The translations under genes were made by a program, and so were the position numbers. From Deltaproteobacteria bacterium (GTDB lineage Bacteria; Desulfobacterota; Binatia; UBA9968), in NCBI GenBank assembly GCA_005879435.1, contig VBKX01000444.1:1-6113 (forward strand): 6,113 nucleotides of DNA, read 5' to 3'. Shown piece by piece: positions 1 through 5,546 of this stretch. The first letter of the stretch is position 1. Each line of letters starts with the position of its first letter. The notes beneath the pieces are model-generated. The model was given only the letters and a program-made list of their open reading frames with translations, was not told where the DNA came from and did no database searches.

Positions 1-17
1 ACCTTGTGCCGTTCCCA

Positions 18-1649
18 TCAGACTCCGATCGTTGGATCGCTCGGCTTCGAGAGCGCCGGGATTTTTGGTTGCCGCCGCAAAAATCTGCGCTCGCGAACGT
101 GCTCGTCCTCGAGCTGGCGCAGACGGCCGGCCATGAGATTGCTTCTGCCGAGATAGCCGACAATGCGCCGGGGGTCTCGTCGGCTGACCACGGGCAGTCG
201 GCCAATATTATTGTGTAGCATCTTGTTCACCGCCTCATAAAGAAGCTCATCGGCAAAAGTGACGATCACGTCGCGGCTGCCGGCGCTGGAAACCGTCGTG
301 CCGTTGTGACCGTTTTGCGCAAGCGCATGCACCACGTCGCCGCGCGTGATGATGCCGGCCAGTTGTCGCTTCTCGTCGACGATCAATAGTCCCTCGTGCC
401 GGCTGACCGCCGGATCGCCACGCGCGATGCGATCCGAAAGCTCGACCAGCGACATGCCGGCGGGAATGACCGGGGCGTTTTTGTCCATCACTTCGCCGAC
501 GCGCACCATCGTGAGCGGATCGACGCCGTACTCGCGCATGACGTGATAACCGCGACGCGCGACCTTTTCGGTGAGAATCGAGCGCCGCAGCAGCAACACG
601 GTGACGCCGTGTGCGGCGATGCAGGCCGCGAGCAATCCGGGAAGGAGATTGAGATCCTGTGTCAGCTCGAGCGCGAAAATCATCGACGTGAGCGGCGAAC
701 GCATGGTCCCGCCCATCATTGCCGCCATGCCGAGCAGCGCCCACAATCCGCTATCGCCGAGCGGGATGAAATTTGCCAAGGCCGCGCCGAGTGCCCCTCC
801 TATCATTAACAACGGCGCCAGCACACCGCCCGAGGTTCCCGAGCCGAGCGCGAGAGACCAGACGATCGACTTGCCGATCAATATGCCGAGAAGAGCGGTG
901 CCCACGATGTTGCCGCGCAACAGATCGTAGATCGTTTCGTAGCCGACGCCGAGCACGCGCGGCTCGACGAGCCCGCCGATGCCGATGCACAAACCGCCGA
1001 TGGCCGGCCACCACATCCAATGAATCGGCAGTTTCGTGAACAGATCTTCGAAGGCATAAACCAACGTCGTGAGGAGACCGGAACCCAGCCCCGCGGCAAT
1101 GCCGACTAAGAATGCAAAGACCAAACCTTCGGAAGTTAACATGGCGTGCGGATGCACCGGGAAAATCGGGCCCGCGCCCAGCAGCGGCACGCGAAGGGCG
1201 GAGGCGGAGACGGCCGCGATCGCCACGGGAATAAATGAACGCGGCCGCCACTCGATCGCCAGCAGAGCAGCAGCAACGGGCGAGGCGAAAATCGCCGCCA
1301 TGCCGCCGGCGGCGCCGGCGACCAGAAGCGTCTTTCGTTCAGCCGCCGAGAGATGAAAAAATTGCGCGAAGATCGATCCCACCGCGCCGCCGGTCATGAT
1401 GATCGGTCCCTCGGCTCCAAAAGGCCCGCCGGTGCCGATGGAGATTGCCGACGAGAGCGGCTTGAGCACGGCGACCTTCGGCTCCATCTGGCTGCGGCCG
1501 AACAGAATGGCTTCAAGGGCTTCAGTAATGCCGTGGCCGCGAATTTTTTCCGATCCGTAGCGCGCCATCAAACCGATCACCAGCCCGCCGATCACCGGCA
1601 CGAGAACCATTTGAAAGCCAAGATGATGATGGTCGGGAGACTGAAACAC
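18..1649 (-). CDS. ClC-family chloride channel or Cl-/H+ antiporter with C-terminal CBS pair (main part of an amber-split gene)
   Basis: Inner-membrane chloride transport protein. Residue numbers count from the GTG at 1649. The selectivity-filter region reads GHGIT at 38-42, where the family has GSGIP or GHGIP. GGPFGAEGP (74-82) is the GxxGxEGP motif, with the external gating glutamate at E80. E133 in AIEWRP sits where antiporters carry the internal proton glutamate. GGVLAP (274-279) is the GxFxP motif. The membrane domain ends near 355, followed by two CBS domains (about 386-445 and 458-515) that in this family bind nucleotides and modulate gating. The open frame ends in TGA. It continues in frame upstream to an ATG at 1829 through one TAG at 1656-1658, so this is about 90% of a 603-codon gene. 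Neither the GTG nor the ATG 13 codons later has a Shine-Dalgarno sequence, so independent translation of this part is doubtful. The family assignment is secure; functionality is not. Confidence 0.9.
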   Translation of the reverse strand: MFQSPDHHHLGFQMVLVPVIGGLVIGLMARYGSEKIRGHGITEALEAILFGRSQMEPKVAVLKPLSSAISIGTGGPFGAEGPIIMTGGAVGSIFAQFFHLSAAERKTLLVAGAAGGMAAIFASPVAAALLAIEWRPRSFIPVAIAAVSASALRVPLLGAGPIFPVHPHAMLTSEGLVFAFLVGIAAGLGSGLLTTLVYAFEDLFTKLPIHWMWWPAIGGLCIGIGGLVEPRVLGVGYETIYDLLRGNIVGTALLGILIGKSIVWSLALGSGTSGGVLAPLLMIGGALGAALANFIPLGDSGLWALLGMAAMMGGTMRSPLTSMIFALELTQDLNLLPGLLAACIAAHGVTVLLLRRSILTEKVARRGYHVMREYGVDPLTMVRVGEVMDKNAPVIPAGMSLVELSDRIARGDPAVSRHEGLLIVDEKRQLAGIITRGDVVHALAQNGHNGTTVSSAGSRDVIVTFADELLYEAVNKMLHNNIGRLPVVSRRDPRRIVGYLGRSNLMAGRLRQLEDEHVRERRFLRRQPKIPALSKPSDPTIGV

Positions 1650-1655
1650 GGACGA

Positions 1656-1829
1656 CTAGCGCCGATAGAAAGCGAGATTGGTGATGACTGCGATCAACCA
1701 TACCAGAGCGTAGGCGACAACGGCGCTCAAAGCGCCGATGGTCAACGCCATCCAGGAAAGGACGAGGACCCGTTTATCTCGGGTAAAGTCCGCTAAGCGA
1801 TCTTCAACTTGTTCAATTAAGTCACTCAT
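1656..1829 (-). pseudogene. Amino-terminal 57 codons of the ClC gene, ended by an in-frame TAG
   Basis: ATG at 1829 opens a peptide starting MSDLIEQVEDRLADF, followed by a hydrophobic stretch (about residues 22-53, around LTIGALSAVVAYALVWLIAV) and ending NLAFYRR-TAG. A charged cytoplasmic segment followed by the first membrane helix is what ClC proteins of this type have before the GHGI region. Reading through the TAG continues S-S-V-F-Q-S-P in the same frame. TAG is one base from TGG, TTG and several other sense codons. TAG ends the permease, MarR and DUF883-like genes here at sensible positions, which argues against genome-wide recoding of TAG. Options are a true nonsense mutation, a sequencing or assembly error, or readthrough. 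I infer that 18-1829 was one gene. Confidence 0.75.
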
Positions 1830-1837
1830 CTAAGAAA

Positions 1838-1843
1838 CACCTC
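1838..1843 (-). promoter_or_regulatory. Ribosome binding site of the split ClC gene
   Basis: GAGGTG on the minus strand lies 8 bases before the ATG at 1829. It supports that ATG, rather than the GTG at 1649, as the original start of the ClC gene. Confidence 0.6.
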
Positions 1844-1949
1844 GTAGTTTGCACACGGCTGCAACTGCGCGCCTGCGCGCGAATCGATCATGAATGTGCG
1901 GTGCGGTTACCGGGAATTACTAATGGGTCGACAATGCTGCAAAGCGAAG

Positions 1950-1975
1950 GTCGGCGCGCGGTGACGCGCGCCGAC
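1950..1975 (-). terminator. GC-rich perfect hairpin after the permease gene
   Basis: GTCGGCGCGCG (1950-1960) and CGCGCGCCGAC (1965-1975) form an uninterrupted 11-bp stem with a 4-base GTGA loop. It begins about 33 bases past the permease stop, where transcription of the MarR-permease operon should end before the ClC gene. Neither side has a clean U tract. It may therefore be a weak intrinsic terminator or an RNA-stabilising hairpin. A smaller stem (GCGG/CCGC, 1982-1994) lies between it and the permease stop. Confidence 0.5.
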
Positions 1976-2007
1976 TCAAAGGCGGTTTTCCCGCGGAACT
2001 TATTATT

Positions 2008-2856
2008 CTATTCCAGGGATCCGACCTGTGGACGCCACCGGTCGAATCTTCGTTCGACTTTCGTGAGTAACTCCATACCGATCATGCCGCTCAACGCAAA
2101 AATGCCCACGCCGACAAAAACTTTATCCGTCTGAAACGTCGCTCCGGCCACCGTGATCATGAAACCGATGCCTGCAGTTGCGGCATAAAGCTCGCCGACC
2201 AACACGCCGACCAGCGCGCGACCCACCGCCAGGCGCAATCCCGTGAGGATGAACGGAATCGTCGAAGGAACGACGACGGTCTTAAAAACCATCCATTCCG
2301 AAGCGCCGAAACTTCGGGCGGCATTCAGCAAACTAAGCGGCGTGGTTTTAACGCCGTCGCGGGTATTGATGAGAATAGAAAATACCGCGCCGAGAAAAAT
2401 GATGCCGACCTTGGAAAGGATTCCGATGCCCAACCAGATAATCACCAGGGGCAGGAGCGCGACGCGCGGCGTCGCGTTCATCGCATTGATAAAGGGATCA
2501 AATACGTAGCTCATTCGTTTGTACCAGCCCACCAGAATGCCGAACGGTATGGCCACCGCCGCAGCGAGAATGTAGCCGCCGAGAAATTCGATGCCGCTGA
2601 CATACAAGTCGTGATAAATTTCTCCGGAGCGAAACATCTCCAGGGCGGCTTTGAAAATCAACGAGGGCGCGCTCATGAACATCGGGTTAATCCATTGGAA
2701 GACATTACCGACCAACTCCCAAGCGATCAGGAAAATCGAGATCGAAATTGTACCGAGGATTTTCTTCTCCTGGTTCAAGTAAAACTTATAGAGCCGGGAG
2801 GCCTCTGCGACTTTGACGTCGAGCAGCAATTCTTGCGCAGATTCGTGACTAGCCAT
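2008..2856 (-). CDS. ABC transporter permease, SsuC/TauC/NrtB (nitrate-sulfonate-taurine) family
   Basis: Inner-membrane subunit of an ABC importer, 282 aa. Hydrophobic segments lie near residues 34-52, 91-111, 133-145, 148-165, 204-222 and 246-264. The cytoplasmic EAA loop, which docks on the ATPase, is at about 179-200 (AARSFGASEWMVFKTVVVP), fitting the family pattern with its conserved Gly and terminal Pro. ATPRVALLPLVIIWLGIG (128-145) is typical of this branch. The ATG at 2856 was chosen because AAGGAGGG lies 9 bases upstream and the family starts about here; an in-frame ATG at 2961 would add 35 residues that run through the MarR gene. The start overlaps the MarR stop by 8 bases, implying coupled translation. 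The importer's ATPase and binding protein are absent from this window, so the substrate cannot be named. Family members carry sulfonates, taurine, nitrate, thiamine precursors or aromatic compounds. Confidence 0.92.
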   Translation of the reverse strand: MASHESAQELLLDVKVAEASRLYKFYLNQEKKILGTISISIFLIAWELVGNVFQWINPMFMSAPSLIFKAALEMFRSGEIYHDLYVSGIEFLGGYILAAAVAIPFGILVGWYKRMSYVFDPFINAMNATPRVALLPLVIIWLGIGILSKVGIIFLGAVFSILINTRDGVKTTPLSLLNAARSFGASEWMVFKTVVVPSTIPFILTGLRLAVGRALVGVLVGELYAATAGIGFMITVAGATFQTDKVFVGVGIFALSGMIGMELLTKVERRFDRWRPQVGSLE

Positions 2857-3346
2857 GTTTTTTATCCCTCCTTGTTTGGTTTTTTGACGCTGTAGAATGG
2901 CGGCCCCTATTCGGGCTTTTCGTGGAAATGTACGCGTTATCGAGGAGACCCTGCAGGACATGGATGAATCTCGGACCGGTCAATTGCAGTTCGTGTAAAT
3001 GATCGAAAGCAACATGACGCAGGCAGTTCTCCCCGTCTTGGCTCAGCTTTACCAGTACTTTGCGTCGATCGTCCGCGGCTCGGAGACGAACCAACAATCC
3101 GCGATCGACGAGTCGATCAATCAGGCCGACGACGCTGTGGTGTTGAAGCTGCAGTCTCTCCGCCAAGGCGCTGATCGTAGGACCGATCCCCTCGGGCAGA
3201 CCCTTCACGGCCAATAGAAGCTGGTGCTGCTGCGGCTCGAGTCCGGCCTGGCGTGCGGCAGTTTCACTGAAACGCAAAAAGCGACGTATCTGATAGCGTA
3301 GCTCGGCCATCGCTTGGAAGTTCGGTTTTACATCTGCGCTTGGCAT
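2849..3346 (-). CDS. MarR-family winged-helix transcriptional regulator
   Basis: 165-aa cytoplasmic DNA-binding protein, expected to be dimeric. Residues 10-45 (ELRYQIRRFLRFSETAAR) form the N-terminal dimerisation helices. ISALAERLQLQHHSVVGLID (58-77) is the helix-turn-helix, followed by DRLVDRGLLVR. The wing is at 89-105 with the family DDRR signature (ADDRRKVLVKLSQDG). The C-terminal dimerisation helix ends near LQGLL (135). The last 30 residues are strongly basic (RGRHSTASKNQTRRDKKHG at the end), look unlike the family, and overlap the permease leader and its ribosome binding site. The ATG at 3346 has no Shine-Dalgarno sequence and lies only 12-14 bases after the predicted transcription start. 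A perfect palindromic operator in the promoter suggests autoregulation together with the permease. The ligand is unknown. Confidence 0.9.
   Translation of the reverse strand: MPSADVKPNFQAMAELRYQIRRFLRFSETAARQAGLEPQQHQLLLAVKGLPEGIGPTISALAERLQLQHHSVVGLIDRLVDRGLLVRLRAADDRRKVLVKLSQDGENCLRHVAFDHLHELQLTGPRFIHVLQGLLDNAYISTKSPNRGRHSTASKNQTRRDKKHG
2866..2873 (-). promoter_or_regulatory. Strong ribosome binding site of the permease gene
   Basis: AAGGAGGG on the minus strand, 9 bases before the ATG at 2856 and lying inside the last codons of the MarR gene. It decides the permease start. Confidence 0.8.
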
Positions 3347-3350
3347 AAAC

Positions 3351-3385
3351 TATATCGTAACACGAGATTATCGTATTACGATATA
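3351..3385. promoter_or_regulatory. MarR-type palindromic operator with three half-sites
   Basis: TATCGTA-T-TACGATA (3369-3383) is a perfect 7-bp palindrome around one central base. A further half-site, TATATCGTAA (3351-3360), is the exact reverse complement of TTACGATATA (3376-3385). Palindromes of this length and AT-rich style are typical MarR-family sites. Its position just upstream of a MarR gene and within the promoter makes autorepression the simplest reading; protein binding is inferred. Confidence 0.7.
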
Positions 3386-3393
3386 AATGTCAA
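3365..3393 (-). promoter_or_regulatory. Promoter of the MarR-permease operon
   Basis: On the minus strand, TTGACA (3388-3393) is a consensus -35 element. The -10 is either TAATCT (3365-3370, spacing 17) or GATAAT (3367-3372, spacing 15). The operator palindrome fills the spacer and -10, and its outer half-site lies at the expected transcription start, so a bound repressor would block RNA polymerase. The leader would be only about 12-14 bases, explaining the lack of a ribosome binding site before the MarR ATG. Confidence 0.6.
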
Positions 3394-3791
3394 AACTCTA
3401 CACGAAATCTGCGATGGGGCGTCTGCGTGGAAAGATGCTGAGACTCACGGATTCGTGCTGACTCTGAGCGAATTCAAGGCCAAGTCAGTGGCGGTCAGTT
3501 GTGACTGACGACACGGACCAACTACAGCGATGCCGATCGGCCGGGCGCGGTCGAAAACTGAAATGGAACGCGATATGTCTAAATCTGAAATCACAATTGA
3601 ATTTTTCTGCTTTGCCATTACTTTGCCAGTGAAATAACCGCGCACAATTCGAATCCCGTCACCACTGGCAGATCGAATCAGCCAATCACATGAAAATCTC
3701 GGATTAGGTTTGGCTTCGACCAGTTCTTATTAACGTCTTTGTCCGAGGTAATCGGGTTGACACACATGATGATAGTGACAAGCTATTTTTC
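3394..3791. other. Gene-poor intergenic stretch with att-like scraps
   Basis: No convincing gene. A GTG at 3455 on the plus strand opens an 18-codon frame beginning LTLSEFKAK, which resembles the N-terminus of Phd-type antitoxins but stops at once. At 3610-3629 is a tandem CTTTGCCA motif. At 3648-3663, TTCGAATCCCGTCACC looks like the T-loop and 3' end of a tRNA, but no pairing 5' half precedes it. TTGACA at 3757-3762 is a possible -35 for the following lipoprotein gene, with only a poor -10 after it. Confidence 0.5.
3610..3629 (+). repeat. Tandem CTTTGCCA motif, repeated in inverse at 6003-6022
   Basis: CTTTGCCATTACTTTGCCAG on the plus strand matches the minus-strand sequence of 6003-6022 (CTTTGTCACAACTTTGCCAG) at 17 of 20 bases. 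Both copies are followed within about 20-40 bases by a TTCGAATC motif. They flank the sparse 3.6-6.0 kb region in opposite orientation. The role is unknown; element-end sequence is one possibility. Confidence 0.5.
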
Positions 3792-4238
3792 ATGTCCATC
3801 AAGAACATGTTTCTGCAGGGTGCGACAGTTGTCTCGCTCTTACTCGGGATCTTGGCATGTGCAAGTCAGAGGCCGGTGCTATCTTCCAATGAGCATCTGA
3901 TGCGTGTGGGTGGCGAGGTCGGGAAACGGGACATAGACGAGTGTATGGCACGGGCCGAAGCCACGTCGACCGAGAGTGGAAACGCTTCCACAGGGAATGT
4001 GGTCGCCGGTACAGCGACTAGCAGTGTTGTGGGCGCAGCCGCAGGGGGTGCCGGTGGTGCGATTTTTGGGCAGGCGGGTCAAGGCGCCGCAGCTGGTGCA
4101 GTAGGCGGCGTAGCGGGTAGCCTCACGCAAGCACTATTGCAGGGATTGTTCCAACGTAAACCGCCGCAGCCATCCAATCAGCAATTCGTGGACAACTGCC
4201 TCCGCCAAAAAGGGTACGAGCCTGCTGGGTGGAGATAA
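3792..4238 (+). CDS. Glycine-zipper lipoprotein, probable outer membrane
   Basis: 148 aa. The signal peptide (hydrophobic about 11-21) ends in lipobox I-L-A-C, with the lipidated cysteine at C23. Residue 24 is Ala, so no inner-membrane retention signal is seen. Residues 68-110 are a glycine-zipper region (VVGAAAGGAGGAIFG, then GQGAAAGAVGGVAG) that may form paired membrane-inserting helices, as in the Rcs/SlyB-type glycine-zipper families. The last residues, FVDNCLRQKGYEPAGWR, match a recurring ending of small proteobacterial-type lipoproteins (CLRxKGYEPxGW) as I remember it. C51 (RDIDECMARAEA) and C136 could form a disulfide. The exact function is unknown; an envelope-stress or structural role would be a guess. 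No clear ribosome binding site precedes the ATG at 3792 or the in-frame ATG at 3807. The signal peptide works from either start. Downstream it converges on the DUF883-like gene. Confidence 0.82.
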   Translation: MSIKNMFLQGATVVSLLLGILACASQRPVLSSNEHLMRVGGEVGKRDIDECMARAEATSTESGNASTGNVVAGTATSSVVGAAAGGAGGAIFGQAGQGAAAGAVGGVAGSLTQALLQGLFQRKPPQPSNQQFVDNCLRQKGYEPAGWR

Positions 4239-4287
4239 TTAATCATTAGTACACCCTTCCGCTCTGGCCACTTCTTAGCCACCGTCA

Positions 4288-4361
4288 GAGGGAACCGGCG
4301 CACGCCATTTTTGCACGCTTGCAATGTTGATACGTCAGACAACGGCGTGCCCGGTTTCCAC
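4288..4361. terminator. Long imperfect stem-loop between convergent genes
   Basis: GAGGGAACCGGCGCACGCC (4288-4306) pairs with GGCGTGCCCGGTTTCCAC (4344-4361), giving about 16 pairs with one bulge and two mismatches. The 37-base loop itself holds a TTGCA/TGCAA stem (4311-4324). It starts 50 bases after the lipoprotein stop and lies downstream of the convergent minus-strand gene too. A bidirectional transcription end is the simplest role, though no U tract follows; a structured RNA or small repeat element is possible. Confidence 0.4.
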
Positions 4362-4365
4362 AAGC

Positions 4366-4380
4366 CAGACGTTCCGTCTG
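4366..4380. terminator. Small hairpin in the convergent intergenic region
   Basis: CAGACG (4366-4371) and CGTCTG (4375-4380) form a perfect 6-bp stem with a TTC loop, five bases beyond the larger stem-loop. No U tract follows on either strand, so it is at most part of a bidirectional terminator. Confidence 0.3.
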
Positions 4381-4494
4381 TGATCCATCAACCTACTGAA
4401 CGTATAAAATTCGTGCGGTGATTCGTAGGACGATAGAGTGTAGTTACAACTGCTTCTCTTCGGTGTCCCGAATCATCTCGTCTTCGTTTTCTGG

Positions 4495-4794
4495 CTACTC
4501 TCTGGCGTTGCGCGTCGCCACCCATACAGACAGCGCACCCATGCCGAGGCCGATCGCCAAGCCGAGGGCCACGGAGCGTAGCGGATCGCGCTTGACGCGA
4601 TGGGCCGCATCTTCCACCAAGTCTTCAGCGGCATAACGGCTGCGCTTGGCCAACCGCTTGGCCTCCGTCACAGCGTCTTCGACGGCGTGAGAAGCTACGG
4701 CTTTCAAGCGCGCGGCTTCGCCGCCCACTTCCGCCAGCCGATCTCCAACGTGCATGCCTTTCTCGAGCAGGCTGCGTTTCTCGGTCTCTTCCAT
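4495..4794 (-). CDS. DUF883/ElaB-YqjD-like membrane-anchored protein
   Basis: 99 aa. Residues 1-70 are charged and predicted helical, with heptad-like Ala/Leu spacing (VEDAVTEAKRLAKRSRYAAE). A KRDPLRS hinge (68-74) leads into one C-terminal membrane helix (about 73-94, SVALGLAIGLGMGALSVWVA) and a short basic tail, which is the DUF883 layout. E. coli ElaB and YqjD, of this architecture, are inner-membrane tail-anchored proteins that bind ribosomes in stationary phase. Whether this protein does so is inference; similar proteins in other phyla are only annotated as hypothetical. The ATG at 4794 has an excellent AAGGAGG 8 bases upstream. It appears monocistronic and converges with the lipoprotein gene. 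Confidence 0.85.
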   Translation of the reverse strand: MEETEKRSLLEKGMHVGDRLAEVGGEAARLKAVASHAVEDAVTEAKRLAKRSRYAAEDLVEDAAHRVKRDPLRSVALGLAIGLGMGALSVWVATRNARE

Positions 4795-4802
4795 AATCGA
4801 TT

Positions 4803-4809
4803 CCTCCTT
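4803..4809 (-). promoter_or_regulatory. Strong ribosome binding site of the DUF883-like gene
   Basis: AAGGAGG on the minus strand, 8 bases before the ATG at 4794. This fixes the start and indicates efficient translation. Confidence 0.8.
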
Positions 4810-5122
4810 TTCTCTAGAGGTTATTAAGAGTTGAAGAATGTTTACTCACTGCTGGTTTTCTTCTTCGTGGCTGCACCTGACACTCGACGGATCGGAAAAT
4901 AGAGTCCGGGTCTTTGTTGCACTGTGAGTTTTTTACACTTCACATACCCAACCGCAGTAGCAAAGGCATTGAGTGGGCTTTTATGTTCTTTTTCCTTTGT
5001 GCAGACACAACTTAAGTCTAACAAACGACCTGTGTCACCGCTAGACGCGTTATTTAATACTGAGAGAGCCGAATAGCTCTGCCAATTCAGGGGAAAAATC
5101 CACTCGATTCGTTGTTATCTCC
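4810..5122. other. Intergenic stretch between divergent genes, nothing firm
   Basis: Holds the leader and presumably the promoter of the minus-strand DUF883-like gene, but no convincing -35/-10 pair was found. A 60-codon minus-strand frame (4842-5024) starts with TTG, has no ribosome binding site and shows no recognisable domain, so it is not called. A weak AGAGC/GCTCT stem lies near 5065-5081. The sequence is more AT-rich than the left half of the window. Confidence 0.4.
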
Positions 5123-5245
5123 ATGGCCGGGATTCGCGGCAAATCAGATCCACCAGCCAACCAGAATGCTTTCAAGCATGGCCTGGCCGGCATCACCGAG
5201 GGGCGAGCTAACGGTGCTTTAACTTCCGGCAGATGCAGAGAATGA
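5123..5245 (+). pseudogene. Truncated 'NQNAFKHGL' protein, N-terminal 40 codons
   Basis: ATG at 5123 opens MAGIRGKSDPP, then NQNAFKHGLAGI, then GALTSGRCRE and a TGA. The G-K-S-x-P-x-x-NQNAFKHGL start recurs in small uncharacterised proteins, and similar starts occur in some phage terminase small subunits. Those run, as I remember them, to well over 100 residues, so this copy looks cut off at about one third. No ribosome binding site is near. The TGA overlaps the ATG at 5242 of the following frame (ATGA), which would be normal coupling if both were real genes. A genuine 40-aa peptide cannot be excluded. Confidence 0.45.
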
Positions 5246-5418
5246 TGGGTGACCAGCCTTTGCCATTTTCATTCGACTATGGACAACTATCTGGAAAATC
5301 AAACAATAAGGATAGAGCTATAGACAAAGATTTTGGCTATGTCATTCTGGTGGCATGGCAAACAAAGCACGGAAAAGAATCGGAAAGTCGAAGAGAAAGA
5401 GTACCGCATGGGGTATAG
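5242..5418 (+). pseudogene. Possible DUF3102-like N-terminal remnant
   Basis: The frame beginning at ATG 5242 (or 5245) reads MMGDQPLPFSFDYGQLSGKS. The PLPFxFDYxQL pattern resembles the first residues of DUF3102-type proteins found in mobile and phage-related neighbourhoods. After about residue 20 the resemblance ends (NNKDRAIDKDFGY) and the frame runs out of phase into the basic small gene starting at 5355, with which it overlaps. It is read here as a truncated fragment. The similarity is short and from memory, so confidence is low. Confidence 0.28.
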
Positions 5419-5543
5419 GGCAGCCGTTAGCCTTCCCTAAGGTAAAAAATCTCACCGGCATTGATCGGCTGGCACAAGAAGTCGTAGAGGAAGCCATGAG
5501 GGGTCCGTTCAAACCCAAACGAGAGAAGCGGAAGAAAAAATAG
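5355..5543 (+). CDS. Small, highly basic hypothetical protein
   Basis: 62 aa and unrecognised. The N-terminus is rich in Lys and Arg (MANKARKRIGKSKRKSTAW). A middle segment (TGIDRLAQEVVEEAMRGPF) could form one amphipathic helix, and the tail is again basic (KPKREKRKKK). Such composition suits a nucleic-acid-binding or ribosome-associated peptide, but that is inference from charge only. Upstream GGTGGC is a poor ribosome binding site. It ends in TAG four bases before the stop of the convergent helix-turn-helix fragment. A coding role is plausible because the middle segment reads like protein, yet the length is within chance range. Confidence 0.45.
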   Translation: MANKARKRIGKSKRKSTAWGIGQPLAFPKVKNLTGIDRLAQEVVEEAMRGPFKPKREKRKKK

Positions 5544-5546
5544 CTT

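Noticed and set aside
247..1251. Several long Arg-rich frames inside the ClC gene on both strands
   Set aside because: They are GC-rich out-of-frame shadows of the ClC coding sequence, without protein-like hydrophobic patterns.
2857..2961. Longer permease start at 2961 adding 35 residues
   Set aside because: The extra residues read through the MarR tail, have no membrane or family character, and the ATG at 2856 has a near-perfect ribosome binding site.
3455..3508. Plus-strand GTG frame starting LTLSEFKAK, like a Phd-type antitoxin
   Set aside because: Only 18 codons, no ribosome binding site, no continuation in other frames and no toxin gene nearby. The resemblance is too short to claim a toxin-antitoxin remnant.
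3445..3645. 66-codon minus-strand frame upstream of the MarR promoter region
   Set aside because: No recognisable domain or ribosome binding site. Its upstream sequence is the tRNA-like and CTTTGCCA repeat region, so the frame is probably fortuitous.
3757..3791. TTGACA as promoter for the lipoprotein gene
   Set aside because: The best -10 at 17-18 bases (AAGCTA or AGCTAT) is poor and would place the transcript start at the ATG, so it is not called as a feature.
4842..5024. 60-codon minus-strand frame upstream of the DUF883-like gene
   Set aside because: Starts with TTG without a ribosome binding site, has low-complexity content and no family resemblance, and occupies the likely promoter region of the next gene.
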